Assembly: GCF_019925205.1 (NCBI RefSeq)
Contig: NC_083562.1
Span: 14,694,001-14,758,000 of the forward strand
Origin: Metopolophium dirhodum
Taxonomy: Eukaryota; Arthropoda; Insecta; Hemiptera; Aphididae
DNA: 64,000 nucleotides
Reading direction: 5' to 3'
The notes under the pieces are model-generated. The model saw only the letters and a list, made by a program, of their open reading frames with translations. It was not told the DNA's origin and did not search any database. The position numbers and the translations under genes were made by a program. Positions 12,380 to 22,869 of this stretch are shown piece after piece (the stretch's first letter is position 1; every line of letters begins with the position of its first letter).

Positions 12380-14940
12380 ACGACCCGCGGCGGGCTTAAA
12401 ATATTTATAGTCTGTGTGGCTGATGTATAGATGTTGGTATGAATCTACCCTGCAGGGGCATCTCAGAGTTGTGGCAAAACACCTCCACGGCGCTTTCTAA
12501 TTCATTAATTATAATATTCCGATTTAAAATTATAATACGAGTTATAAATATAAATGTTTTATGTGCACTATATTATAAAAAATTTAAATATCTCAAAAAA
12601 TAAGCGAATATGATTATTTAGCTATATTAAATATTTTAAGCTTTAGTTATAATATAGGTGATATAAATTACAGTCACGTAAGTTAATAGGTATTTATTTT
12701 TTCAAAATAAAATGTATATTCAATAGTTCTAAATTAAAAATAATATTTTTGTAATTTAAACGTAGTTACCTAACTGAAGCTCGAAAAAAATAGTATTTTT
12801 ATACTTTATATTTCGAGTGTTGGTAATTATAGGTATTAAGGTATCTTAGGTATCCAGTATACTATAACAGTATCGTGATCGGTAAAAATTATGAGAAATT
12901 TTTTTTTTTTAAATTAATCGATAAAAATTCCAATTTAATGGCAAAAGTGTCTTAAACGTTTAACTGTGGAAAAAAAAGCAAAAACTGCATTTATTTATGT
13001 TGATATGCGACGGAGATGATTAGGGTAGTATGGGACTTTTTGATTACCATTCAGTATTCTGTATATGTTTTTAAAATATGTACCGTATACCTATAATATA
13101 TATTTATCTACGTAATAAATTACTTTTTCAGAATACCTTTATAAGTCTATTCTTTTTCTGTATTAAAACCTATCAACTATTATAATATGTAAGTACTACA
13201 ATTAATTATGATTAATATATAGGTATGCACATGCATGGTATGTTGGTATGTAGGTACCTATACGCCTTATTACACATTATAATATTATTATAACACGTGT
13301 TAACGTTTATAGCAATTAATTGAACTTCTCCAATTATAATATATAATATATAATATAGTATTATAGTATTATACTCGTAGTAATATAGTTTACTTTAATT
13401 TTGAAAAATCAAAGAGTAGGTAACGAATTTTTAAATATCAACTCAGTATACATTGTATATATTATGGACAGTTTTACATATTTTATCTAGACGATTTAAG
13501 ACAATATTACTTACAGGTATTATACTGTAGTTAATACGTCTATATATAACACAAAATTAAACCTCTTTTTTTAATAACCTATAGTGACATAGTGTTGTTC
13601 TCAGTGGTGAACTTAGACCTACATTTTTGTGAAAGAGTGGGAAGGGGTGATGATTATTGGGTGGACAAATTTCCAAGTTCAAAAGGTCGGGGGTATCCCG
13701 CAATTGGTAACTACATAAGCAACCATATAATGTAAAAGTACCTACTTTCTTATTAGTAATAAATAAATAAATAATACGTGCACCAATTATCATGAAAATG
13801 TATAAATTATAGACCTGAAAAAAATATAAATATAACTTACAACTAAAGTAATAAATATTTCAGAAAAGTTCAGCTATTAAATACCTAGTGTAATCTATTA
13901 ACTATCTTCAATTTTAATGCAATCAGTGATTTCTTATTACTTAGGTAATTTATTGAAATATTAGGAAATACATTTACAATGCAAGCTAATAACCTAGTAA
14001 TTGATGATGTACCATAAATAAAAAAATAAAAAAAATTTACAAAAAAAAATAACTGTACCAACCATAGAAGGAACATATAGGTTACCCTGTACTAGGTACC
14101 CTATACATTTTAAAGAGCACATTGATAAATTATCCTTATCAACTTTATCACATGGATATAAGAAATATTGTATAGTCTTTTGCATTTTTGTGGCCGCATG
14201 AAACTATGAAAATATAAAAAATCTTCAAGTAAAATTTAAAACTTTTCTAATTATAGGTATTATGTTTTACTATATCACATTGACTCTATCATGAATTAAT
14301 AATAAATTTATTTAAATTAATAAAATATGCTGATAACATACAAAATGCTGTATAAAATATTTACTAGGTGGTTAAAGTTTTATCGTATTTCCGTTCGGCG
14401 TTCTCTGACTTCTCTGCACTCGAGAACATAATCAAAATTAATTATTCGTCCTCAAATATTGTTTAAATTTTCAAGAATGTAAACATATATTGATTATTAT
14501 TTAAATTTAAGCAAGTAATAGTTTATTTATATACAATATACATGGTAGGTAAGTACTTTTATGTTCAGTCATTTTCTGACAATAATTTACAGCAACATAA
14601 CTCTAACATATTTTTTTTCATCAAAGCAATTAAGCATAGTAAAATATAAGAGATTAACATAATATTATATACCTATACCTATTTACATATACATATACAT
14701 ATTTTTGTAACACCGCACGCACGACAAGTATTGAAAGAGTCACACAGATCACGTGAAATCAATTTAAAAAAAATATTAATGGTTTCTGGCATTTAGCAAG
14801 TATTATAATTTATAACGTATTATAAGTATGTAGCTGTTAGCATCTACTTATAAGCCTGCTATATTATGTCCCACACTACGTAAACATAAGCCAAGCCATA
14901 TATAGTTTCTACATAACACGATTATAAATTAAAATATTAG
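12380..14940. other. AT-rich DNA without a supported gene
   Basis: No exon or RNA gene seen. At 13597 a CAGTGGTGAACTTAGACC sequence looks like a hAT-type terminus, but I found no matching opposite end, so no element is called. Confidence 0.55.
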
Positions 14941-14944
14941 GTAC

Positions 14945-15179
14945 GCGCGGCACGTTGGCTGTTACCAGCCACGCAACGGGACTGAGAGTAAGCAACAGCC
15001 GCTGCCACTAGTTCCCGGATGGGTGACCATCCGAGTGCGTAGTGCGCAAAAACCTTGCCACACATACATGACTGTTTACAACCGTAACGACCGTTCAAAC
15101 CTTATCGTGCAAACACAATCAACCTTACAGGCTATTGACTTCAGTCGTCAAAGCCTTAATCCAATAATAAAAAAAAAAA
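14945..15179 (+). mobile_element. 5S rRNA-derived SINE (SINE3-type)
   Basis: The first 100 or so bases follow the internal promoter region of 5S rRNA. AGTAAGCAAC (14986-14995) matches the 5S A-box region (GTTAAGCAACG). A GC-rich intermediate segment follows, then GGATGGGTGACC (15017-15028), which is the near-invariant 5S box C. The full 5S secondary structure is not kept (the 3' arm is replaced by unrelated sequence), so this is not a functional 5S gene. After a unique body of about 120 bases the unit ends in an A-rich tail (15163-15179, AATAATAAAAAAAAAAA type). A 5S head, an unrelated body and an A-tail are the anatomy of SINE3 elements, which are Pol III transcripts mobilised by a LINE. A clear target duplication was not seen (TTAGGTA before, TAGGCTC after), so the ends are approximate. 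Confidence 0.72.
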
Positions 15180-15650
15180 TAGGCTCCTATATGTATACTA
15201 TAATATACTAGGTATGTACATATATATAACATAATACACCCGCAACTTAAAATGTTTTTAAGCTTATAGAATACTTTTAAATAAATTAAATAAATTGAAT
15301 ACTTTCTCAACAGTAAAATTAGAGTAAATACTAGGTAAGTATTGTTAGGTAGTATTTATTACTATGCACCAGAGCACTTTTGCGTATACCCACAACGTCG
15401 TAATTATTCGATGAATTATACGTTTGACAGTTATTTTAGTAAAGGTGTCGTATGATTTGTGCAGGTACGCTGCAATACACTCAAGGACGATTCGGAATTG
15501 CCAATAGGGTTGTGTTGGTTTTACGCGACAAGCGATTACGGGAGATATAATGGTATTGCAATATAAATAATAATTAAAATGGATTAAAAACATATTTTTG
15601 AAAAATTTAACCATCACCGACCAGCGTGTTAACCTCGACGTGTCTTATAG

Positions 15651-15979
15651 CAGGGATGGGCAACTGGCGGCCCGCGTACCATTTTTTACTGGCCCGTGCT
15701 ACATTTGAATTTAGTTTATAAAAATATAAAATGTTAAGATTTTTCTGTATTTTATTTTATTATATTTATAAAATTATTAAAATCGATATAATGTTTATCG
15801 CAAAACGTAGGTATAAATTCTTATCTAGTATTGAACTATTAAATGTAAATAATATTATATTATTTATAGAGGTATAGTTAATATTAGGTTTTTTTTTTGC
15901 TTCCTATGTTCTCTGGCCCGCTAGATTTTCGCACATTCCAAATTGGCCCTCTAGTAGCATTGAGTTTTGCCCATCCCTG
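15651..15979. mobile_element. hAT-type MITE, 329 bp, with 8-bp target duplication
   Basis: The element begins CAGGGATGGGCAA and ends TTGCCCATCCCTG, a perfect 13-bp terminal inverted repeat starting with the CAG...CTG ends typical of hAT elements. It is flanked by identical 8-bp copies of TCTTATAG (15643-15650 and 15980-15987), the target duplication length of the hAT superfamily. A second imperfect inverted similarity (GGCCCG near 15669 and near 15914) lies inside. The interior is AT-rich and non-coding, so the copy depends on a transposase from elsewhere. Confidence 0.93.
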
Positions 15980-15989
15980 TCTTATAGGA

Positions 15990-17240
15990 AGATTATATAG
16001 TATAGATAAAAAAGCCCATCTCAGACCCAAATTAATAGCAATTTTACATGGTATTTAAATTTAAAAAATACATATATATATTATTTTATATGCATATTTT
16101 ACGTACATTTTACGTATTTCACATAAATTTACGAGTATAGGTAGTAAGTACAATACAGCACACACATACACTCGTACACACAGACATCATAGCAGTCGTT
16201 ACGGTTTTTGTCATTATTTTTTTTATATCCCACCGTGCAAAATGGTCGGTGAGGGACACACAATAAACATATTTTATAGAGATTATAATAGAACAGTCGA
16301 TCGATCAATATATCCGTCGTTCGTACGCCATTTTTTTTTTTTTTATTAACCCTTCTCGGCCGCTGGTATTGTTATTGGAAACGGAAGCGTCGTCGCGTCG
16401 CGTTGGGTTTTGTGTGTGCGTGACGCATGTGACGAAAAAAATGTAAAATACAATTTATTTACAAGCGCCTAATAATAATAATATATACTACTACAGTCGA
16501 TTATTATAGGCACGCCCGATAGTACGTGTTTTCATGAAAATATGTAAAATAAAAAATAACGGTATAATTACAAATAGTTATAATTATACATTAGTGCCTA
16601 ACCGGTGGGATCCAATAATATGATTTTAATATTATACGGACATCGCCATTATTGGCGATGACAATGACTTAACTATAGAACGTTCGATTGCTTTGAGTTT
16701 AAAATTTCAGTTGACATCCAAACACGAAACACCAGTTGATATATTTTGACATTTTACATTTTGGAATAATATTAAGAATGTAAAGGTTACACTACAATTA
16801 TTGTTAAAAAATATTTATTACCAATTAGAAGCCCGAAATAATGTACTTATGTATTGTATTGCCACACTTGTACAGCCTTATTTATAGCCTTAGACTTCAT
16901 CTAATAGGAAATAACTTGATGTACTATAAATCAATTTATAAACTGGAGAAAAAGAGACCTTATAAGTTATAATGTTGTATCAAATCATTCGAACTTGAAA
17001 TATTTGATAATAGTATAATATTATTATTATTTATGTAATAAATACTAAAATCACGCAGTGATCAAATTCTCAATACCTCAATACCTAGCTGTCTCTTTCA
17101 ATCATCCCCTAAAATATCTAGTACAATAAGTATTTTCCATATATCATTATAATATTATTATGACGTAAGTATATGACGTAGCTTTTGATAATATTATTTT
17201 TACAAAAGTATAATATTATGATTATGTTTCTCTTACTTTA
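15990..17240. other. AT-rich DNA with a small hairpin; no gene
   Basis: No supported exon. A moderately CpG-containing patch lies around 16300-16440 (cgtcgtcgcgtcgcg). A compact hairpin lies at 16641-16660: CATCGCCA and TGGCGATG form an 8-bp perfect stem around TTAT. Confidence 0.5.
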
Positions 17241-17243
17241 AAG

Positions 17244-17296
17244 ATTCAACAAGACTGCGATGGATCGAGTATGCTGACATCTACCCCACATACGAG
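17244..17296 (+). CDS. Possible internal coding exon, unknown product
   Basis: A 53-nt block of balanced composition lies between a pyrimidine-rich acceptor (tttctcttactttaaag) and a strong donor (CGAG/GTGAGTTG at 17297). One frame reads STRLRWIEYADIYPTYE without a stop; a second frame is also open and the third has a stop. Exon calling rests only on splice sites and composition. The sequence stays GC-richer up to about 17395 and is partly open there in all frames, so an alternative is one larger decayed exon with a frameshift. No family recognised. Confidence 0.28.
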
Positions 17297-17330
17297 GTGA
17301 GTTGTCGGAGCACAGAAATATTGCATCAGC

Positions 17331-17346
17331 GGCCACCCTGGTGGCC
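17331..17346 (-). promoter_or_regulatory. GC-rich palindromic site resembling a CTCF core
   Basis: GGCCACCCTGGTGGCC is nearly self-complementary. On the minus strand it contains CCACCAGGGTGGCC, close to the known CTCF core CCACCAGGGGGCGC (12 of 14). A single match in 64 kb is weak evidence of binding. Confidence 0.25.
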
Positions 17347-17419
17347 AAAGTCGTACAAATCATATATTCTCCAGAGTCCGCTACGCTGCGCAGGATATAT
17401 CCATAACTTAAAAAATAAT

Positions 17420-20400
17420 AATATTGTTATGATCGTTGTTTTTATATTTAAAAATAATAATTATGTGCATAATGTATACTTTGTAATTTTTAAAGTAAAA
17501 TTGTTTTTTTTATCGTATAAATATTTGATTTTTTATTACTTTTAAAATTATAAAAAACACTTAATTTATTATTAATAAAAACTTCTACTTACATTCGTAA
17601 TTATTACGTTCGTCGTTGGCATGTATGTATAAATGCGTAATCGATTTTTAAACTTTTTATTAGCTTTTAACAAAATATAGGTAGTTAGTTATTGATTGTA
17701 TAATAGCGTATATTATATTATTATATAAATGATACATAACAAATTTACGTTTATGTTTGTGATTAGAAAAAAAAATTCTTTTGAATTTAGTTTTAGACGG
17801 AAACGGGACAATACTACATCTTTGATATTGAAATCTTAATAAAATATAAAAATAATTTAAAAGTAAACAAAATAAGTAACATCTGTTTGAAGATGGTCGA
17901 TGTATTTTAGTCATTCTTAAAATATTAGCTCATTATTGGTTCATATCACTCAGAAAAAAGTGTCCCATTTTTAAGGAAAATAGCTATAGTTTTAATGAAA
18001 ATCAGCCATAACTTTGAGCTTATGAAGTGTATGGTCTATGACAATTGTTGTTACTTAACAATACATACTTGTATAGGTGCCGTTTAGAACTTATCATTTT
18101 CTAATAATGTATCTAAATATTTAATAATATTCAACAATTGAAAGTCCATATGTTATGGTTGTATCAACTATTATTAATTCTGTGTGAAGTTTATTAACTG
18201 TACCTAAATCAGTTTATATAAGATAGGTAACATTTTGTATGTTTATAAAACATTATCAATCCAAAATAAAAAATATATTTGGTAGGTATTCTGTTATTTA
18301 TTATATAATTATTCAGTTAATTCAATTTTCATTAACCACAAGGTTTAATCTTGGCTTTTGTATTTTGTTTTCTAGTAGGTTTATCATATTAATATTTCCA
18401 ACTCAATCTAAAATAAGGATACTAGGTAGATGTACCTAATATTATTATGCATGTTCATTGTTCATCGTGGCGCTATAATATTAAAATATAATTTTTTTTA
18501 CAATGCTGGATCGACGCGACGGAAAAATATATTATTATAAAACCATAACCGTGTGCTTGTTAATGTAGTCTGTACCATTGTTAAGCTAACAAAACACGTC
18601 CACTGCCTATAAATTAAATTTTAAATATAAATCGAACTATGCCGTTTTGATCACCAATCTGCGCATGTGCAAATATAGGCTTCGTGTCGTTATTGGGTTA
18701 ACATTAGTCATTGAGTAATAATATTTGTTATTTTTTCTGTTTTATTTTTATTCGTTTTAAGAATGTCAGTGTGAAATGGCAAAAAGCTAAATATCCTTTT
18801 TTTGTAAAATTGTTGCAAATAACTATAAATCCAATCGATAGCTTAACTCGTTGGAGGGTGAACAATGAAAATTAATTCAAGATGCAAGGCAAATAATATA
18901 ACGACAACATAATATTAAATACCGATTTTTAATCAAACGTTGAGTTGAAACATCTGAACAGCCCAAATACCTACATTGATTATTTTTCCCGCCATTTATC
19001 CGAATTCAATGATTTATTAATAAATGTTTTAAAATATAAATATAATCACATTATGATCAAGAAAAATAAATGCTTTCAGTAGGTGCCTACAAGTTTACCA
19101 TAACATTAGTATCAAAATAAATTATTAATTTCGTTTTTTGAGAGGCTCGCGTCAGGCAATTTGTACGCATGCATGTAATATTAGTAACACCAACGGTGGT
19201 GAAACGGCCCTACAGGATTAGTTTTGGTGTTCAAATATAACACAGAATATATACCTAATATTTTAATTTTTTTTTATATTTTGCAACAAACCTATTGCTT
19301 AATATCATATGAGATTTAATGGCCAAAACAATATTTTTTCAAACATTTGTTTGTTTTTTAGTTTTTAATTTTTTCATATTGATGCAATCGGTTTGGTTAT
19401 TGTTCAAATAGGTATTAATATTATAAGAGTTTGGCTAGATTTGAAATTATTTCTTAACATTGCAATCATCGATTGCGTATAATATGATAGCGGATCGACT
19501 CTAAAACACCTAAGTGCAGTTTTTTCAAAACGGGTCTGGACTATACTTGTGTGAAGCTGGCTTGGAAATTAATAATTAGAATATTATCATTTGTTGTCGT
19601 CCGAAAGAGTAGGTATTGGTAATTTCAAACGAATTTTACACCACAAACAATGCAGATTTCTACCTACTACAATACCGACCCTGATATATATTGTTATTAA
19701 TCATGGTTCATGACACAAATATACTCATTGTGCATCTATATAATACTCGTACATTTTGATACTTTTGGCTAGTCGAAATCAATTCGATGCGTTTATAGTT
19801 GCGGTCTACCGATTTTGTTTACCCGTAGCCTGTTGCCTGTAGGTAATATTATTATAATATGGGTAGTTACGGTGCATTGCGTTTTAGATGATGTTGCGGT
19901 TTGCCTTTGTAGCTATTACTATCGTAAAAAGTGTTAGCCTTCAATTAATTAGGTAGGTATCTATTAGGTTACACAACCAAAAACAAATATCACGATGGTT
20001 ATGATAAGTTATTGACTACAGTCTTGTAAACTATTTGAATACACAAATGATTATTGGATACTTTTATCCAACTTTTTTTTTCATAAATATCAATCACCCT
20101 GAGTATTGTTTATGCTAATAGTTAATATTGTTGTTAAAATATTGCTTCTGTAGTATTACCAGGCACTTATCAATGTTTAAAAGTGCATAGATTTTAGACG
20201 AGTATTAAAAAAATATAATTGGGAATTCAGAAATTTAAATAAGTTATTACCAAATATTAACTTAACAAAATGAAAAGTTTTTCATTTCTACCTACTCTTA
20301 AAAAAGTAGTTTAAATTACATTTTATTTAGATAAAAAAAATAGAAACTATTTATACTTGTTCAGGTGTTTATGAAGTATAACACTCCATTACCTACCAAG

Positions 20401-20475
20401 GTGAGCCTTCATTAAATGTATTTTTAGTGACGAAGGCACTCTTATGACATAAAATAACCAATCTTGCAGATTTAT
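17420..20475. other. AT-rich DNA without a supported gene
   Basis: No exon, RNA gene or transposon terminus could be supported. Reading frames at 17660-17914 (-) and 18239-18439 (+) are hydrophobic and AT-driven with no motif. Confidence 0.55.
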
Positions 20476-20770
20476 ATTTAAAAAAAAAAGGTGGATAAGT
20501 GGATGTCACTCTGCAGTACAGTAGGTTACAAGTGGGTCGCTGTAATGGATGGTGTTAAATTTGAATTCAATGATATAATATCATTGTATAAGAAAAACGA
20601 TTCTGAGCGAAAACGGTCAGTCAGCCTATGATATTATACCAAGTATATTTGATGATATTATTGTGAATAAAGTAATTTATATAATATAACCTGTAGTTAA
20701 ACATTTTATACATTTTTAACTACAAAATAATTAATAAATTATAAATTTGATAAATGTTGTCAACATTTGA

Positions 20771-20783
20771 ACTATAAATGCTT
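20771..20783. repeat. Target site duplication, left copy
   Basis: ACTATAAATGCTT here is repeated exactly at 21117-21129 and brackets the LINE fragment. The joined site restores the normal continuation of the host repeat. Confidence 0.88.
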
Positions 20784-21116
20784 TTTTTTTTATATATATA
20801 AATGGCGTTTACTGAAAATTTACAATCTGTACATTACATTATACAATAAGTAAATATGATGTGGCAAAATAAATAATATAAAGAATAAAGGCTTTGAGTG
20901 ACGTGTAGGAAGACTCGCAGTCGAGTCACCTTTTACAATGAAATAATTTATGTGAGTACTATAAATGTATTTTACATGTTAAGAAGATCTCTGCACCAGT
21001 AGCGATTGAGACGTCGTGGAGGGTTGTCAGGAAGAATTTTCGAGGCCAATTGAGTGATGAGGTGGTTGCGGTTCTTAAGAAGTTTCCCGTGAAACCTTTT
21101 GTAAAAATTGGTGGCT
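20784..21116 (-). mobile_element. 5'-truncated Jockey-clade LINE, 3' end only
   Basis: 333 bp inserted in minus orientation inside repeat copy A. Its 3' end (left side) is a T-run on + (20782-20790), that is, a poly(A) tail. It is bracketed by the 13-bp duplication ACTATAAATGCTT. On the minus strand it starts within the last codons of ORF2 and then has a 3' UTR of about 180 bp. Truncation from the 5' side, an A-tail and a target duplication together show target-primed reverse transcription. Confidence 0.85.
20972..21115 (-). pseudogene. C-terminal 47 codons of a Jockey-like LINE ORF2
   Basis: The minus strand reads 47 codons and a stop (TAA at 20974-20972). The peptide contains FHGKL, then N.LI.QLASK, then PDNPPRRLNRYWCRDLLN. 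The pattern FH..L..H/NP.L...L..KTLP..PPRRLKR.W..DL is the usual end of the reverse-transcriptase protein (ORF2) in Jockey-clade LINEs, after the RT domain. The frame is intact to its stop, so the copy is fairly young, but the endonuclease and RT domains are absent and it cannot move by itself. Confidence 0.75.
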
Positions 21117-21240
21117 ACTATAAATGCTTATAAAAAAAATTGTGCCTACCTATGTATTTTTAATATTTTTCAACTGCTATTAGAACGATATATCAGAAGC
21201 CTTATATTAAATTTTCACGCTTTTTTACCCAACAAATAAA

Positions 21241-21840
21241 ATTTTATTGATATTTATAGAAAAAAAAAACTAAAAAAATTGAAAACTGACAATGTCCGTA
21301 AACAGCTCAAAAAGATTCAAAATTTTATGGTGTATAGAAAATGCTAATATAAACATTCAGTGAAATTTTCAAATATCTACAGTCATTCGTTTTTTAATTA
21401 CAATAAAATAAGAAAATTGTTACATGAGAAATCGAGTTAAATTTAATTTAAGTTTCTTGTAGACATTTTTTTTTTGATAAAAGTAGACAAACTTATGAGT
21501 AATCTTTTATTACAGAAAAATTTTTATGAATTCTCAACTCAAAATAATTTGCTAATTTTCGTAATTTTTCAGTATTTTGTCAAAATTTGAACTTTAAATG
21601 CTTATAAATAAAAACTGTGACTAAGTATTTTTAATTTTTTTCATCTGCCTTTGAAACAATAACCTAGGAGCCTTCTATTAAATTTTCAAGCTTTTTTACT
21701 CAACAGATAAAATTTTATTGATATTTATAGAAAAAAAAAACTAAAAAAATTGAAAACTGACAATATCCGTAAACAGCTCAAAAAGATTCAAAATTTTATG
21801 GTGTATAGAAAATGCTAATATAAACATTCAGTCAAAATTT
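21241..21840. repeat. Internal direct duplication in repeat copy A, period about 471 bp
   Basis: A segment beginning ATTTTATTGATATTTATAG at 21241 recurs at 21712 and stays nearly identical for about 120 bases (through ACAGCTCAAAAAGATTC and TGCTAATATAAACATTCAG). One difference is TGTCCG against TATCCG. A similar, more diverged arrangement is visible in the minus copy at 61070-61640. Confidence 0.85.
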
Positions 21841-22199
21841 CATGTCCTTACGGTCATTTTTTTTACAGTTACACCAAAAACCAAAATCGATTTTTTCAAA
21901 AACAGATTTTGCGTAAAAATTCCCGTTTTTCCTTAATTTTTCTTTTGTTTTTCACGTCGCTTTTGAAAACTACTGGGAAATTTTGACTTTGACACCCCAA
22001 AGTACCAACTAGATTCACTTTCCTATCAGAAAAGTTACTGTTGAAGAAAATCCAAGCACTTTTACTGTTCTAAAAGGTGATGACAGACACAAAAATAAAA
22101 AATAAATAAAAAATAAAAATAAAAATAAAAAAAACACACATCATTGTAAAATCAATACATTCATCGCTTCGCTCAGAATCTAAAATTGTAATAGTGTAT

Positions 22200-22577
22200 A
22201 CACTTTTCAAAAAAAATCTAATTTGGCAGGTAAGCTTCTACTTTTAAAGTACCCATTTGAAAGTATTTCAGTAATTTATTATCAAATACTTTACCCTCAA
22301 AGTGGTATTTGAGACTTGAATAGTATTTGACATTATTTATTTTTAATTATCCTATATATTTTACTCAATTACTTTTTAAAAGATTCTTTCTCAATATACG
22401 CTAGTTATATTATAAATTATAGTATATTACTATTGTTCGATTATTATTCATCATAATGACATTTATTTTATACGTGTCCATCTGGAAATTTTTTCTATAC
22501 CGATTACCGATTAAGTTTAAATATTACGTTCGTAAAGAAATTAATGTTTTACATATTTCATATATATATATCTGTAT
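22200..22577. other. AT-rich spacer, nothing recognised
   Basis: No gene or repeat terminus seen apart from short TA tracts. Confidence 0.5.
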
Positions 22578-22866
22578 CACAGAAGTCAACTAACGCAAGT
22601 CCATTTTTGAAACTTTGAGTTAGTTATATACTTATATAATCAGAATATGCTTTTTGTGATTGTTTTAAAGGTATTAAAACGTAAGTCCTATATACAATAA
22701 ATGCATAGATAGCAAGAAGTATACTAACTTAAGTCCTAAACTATATGATAGGAGTATAAAAACGTATGTCCAGCGTTTACACAAGAAAAGTAATACAAAA
22801 TAATATTTTTGTTTTGTGTATCCTGTACAATTTGCTTTTTGCGACTTGCGTTACTCGAATTCTGCG
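22578..22866. mobile_element. Short TIR element with repeated AAGTCC motifs
   Basis: The left end CAGAAGTCAACTAACGCAAG pairs with an inverted right end (CGCTTGCGTTACTCG-type, seen as GCGACTTGCGTTACTCG at 22841-22857). The shared inverted core is TAACGCAAGTC, with weaker agreement outwards to CAGAA. Between the ends the core recurs in direct orientation: ACGTAAGTCC (about 22679), ACTTAAGTCC (about 22727) and ACGTATGTCC (about 22762). The element is about 290 bp and non-coding. A minus-strand 62-codon frame over it is AT-driven. No clear target duplication was found. Confidence 0.55.
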
Positions 22867-22869
22867 GTA

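Larger units (their letters stand above)
20480..22185 (+). repeat. Copy A of a dispersed 1.3-1.7 kb repeat family, interrupted by a LINE
   Basis: This is the best preserved + copy. The 5' end is GTGGATAAGTGGATGTC (20491) after an A-run, followed by CTCTGCAGTACAGTAGGTT, TGTAATGGATGG, a palindrome CAATGATATAATATCATTG and GATTCTGAGCGAAAACGG. The body is AT-rich with A/T homopolymers, and the 3' end is CATCATTGTAAAATCAATAC, then CGCTTCGCTCAGAATC (to about 22182). The 13-mer GATTCTGAGCGAA near the 5' end recurs inverted at the 3' end. No coding sequence is present. The same modules recur at 46071, 53505, 55148, 55995, 59545, 60702 and 63525. The class is uncertain; it is probably a non-autonomous DNA element. 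Confidence 0.85.

Noticed and set aside
13597..13720. hAT-type element starting CAGTGGTGAACTTAGACC
   Set aside because: No inverted partner end or 8-bp duplication was found within 2 kb.
14986..15028. Functional 5S rRNA gene
   Set aside because: Only the internal promoter region matches; the 5' and 3' arms that form helix I are not complementary, and the sequence continues into an unrelated body with an A-tail.
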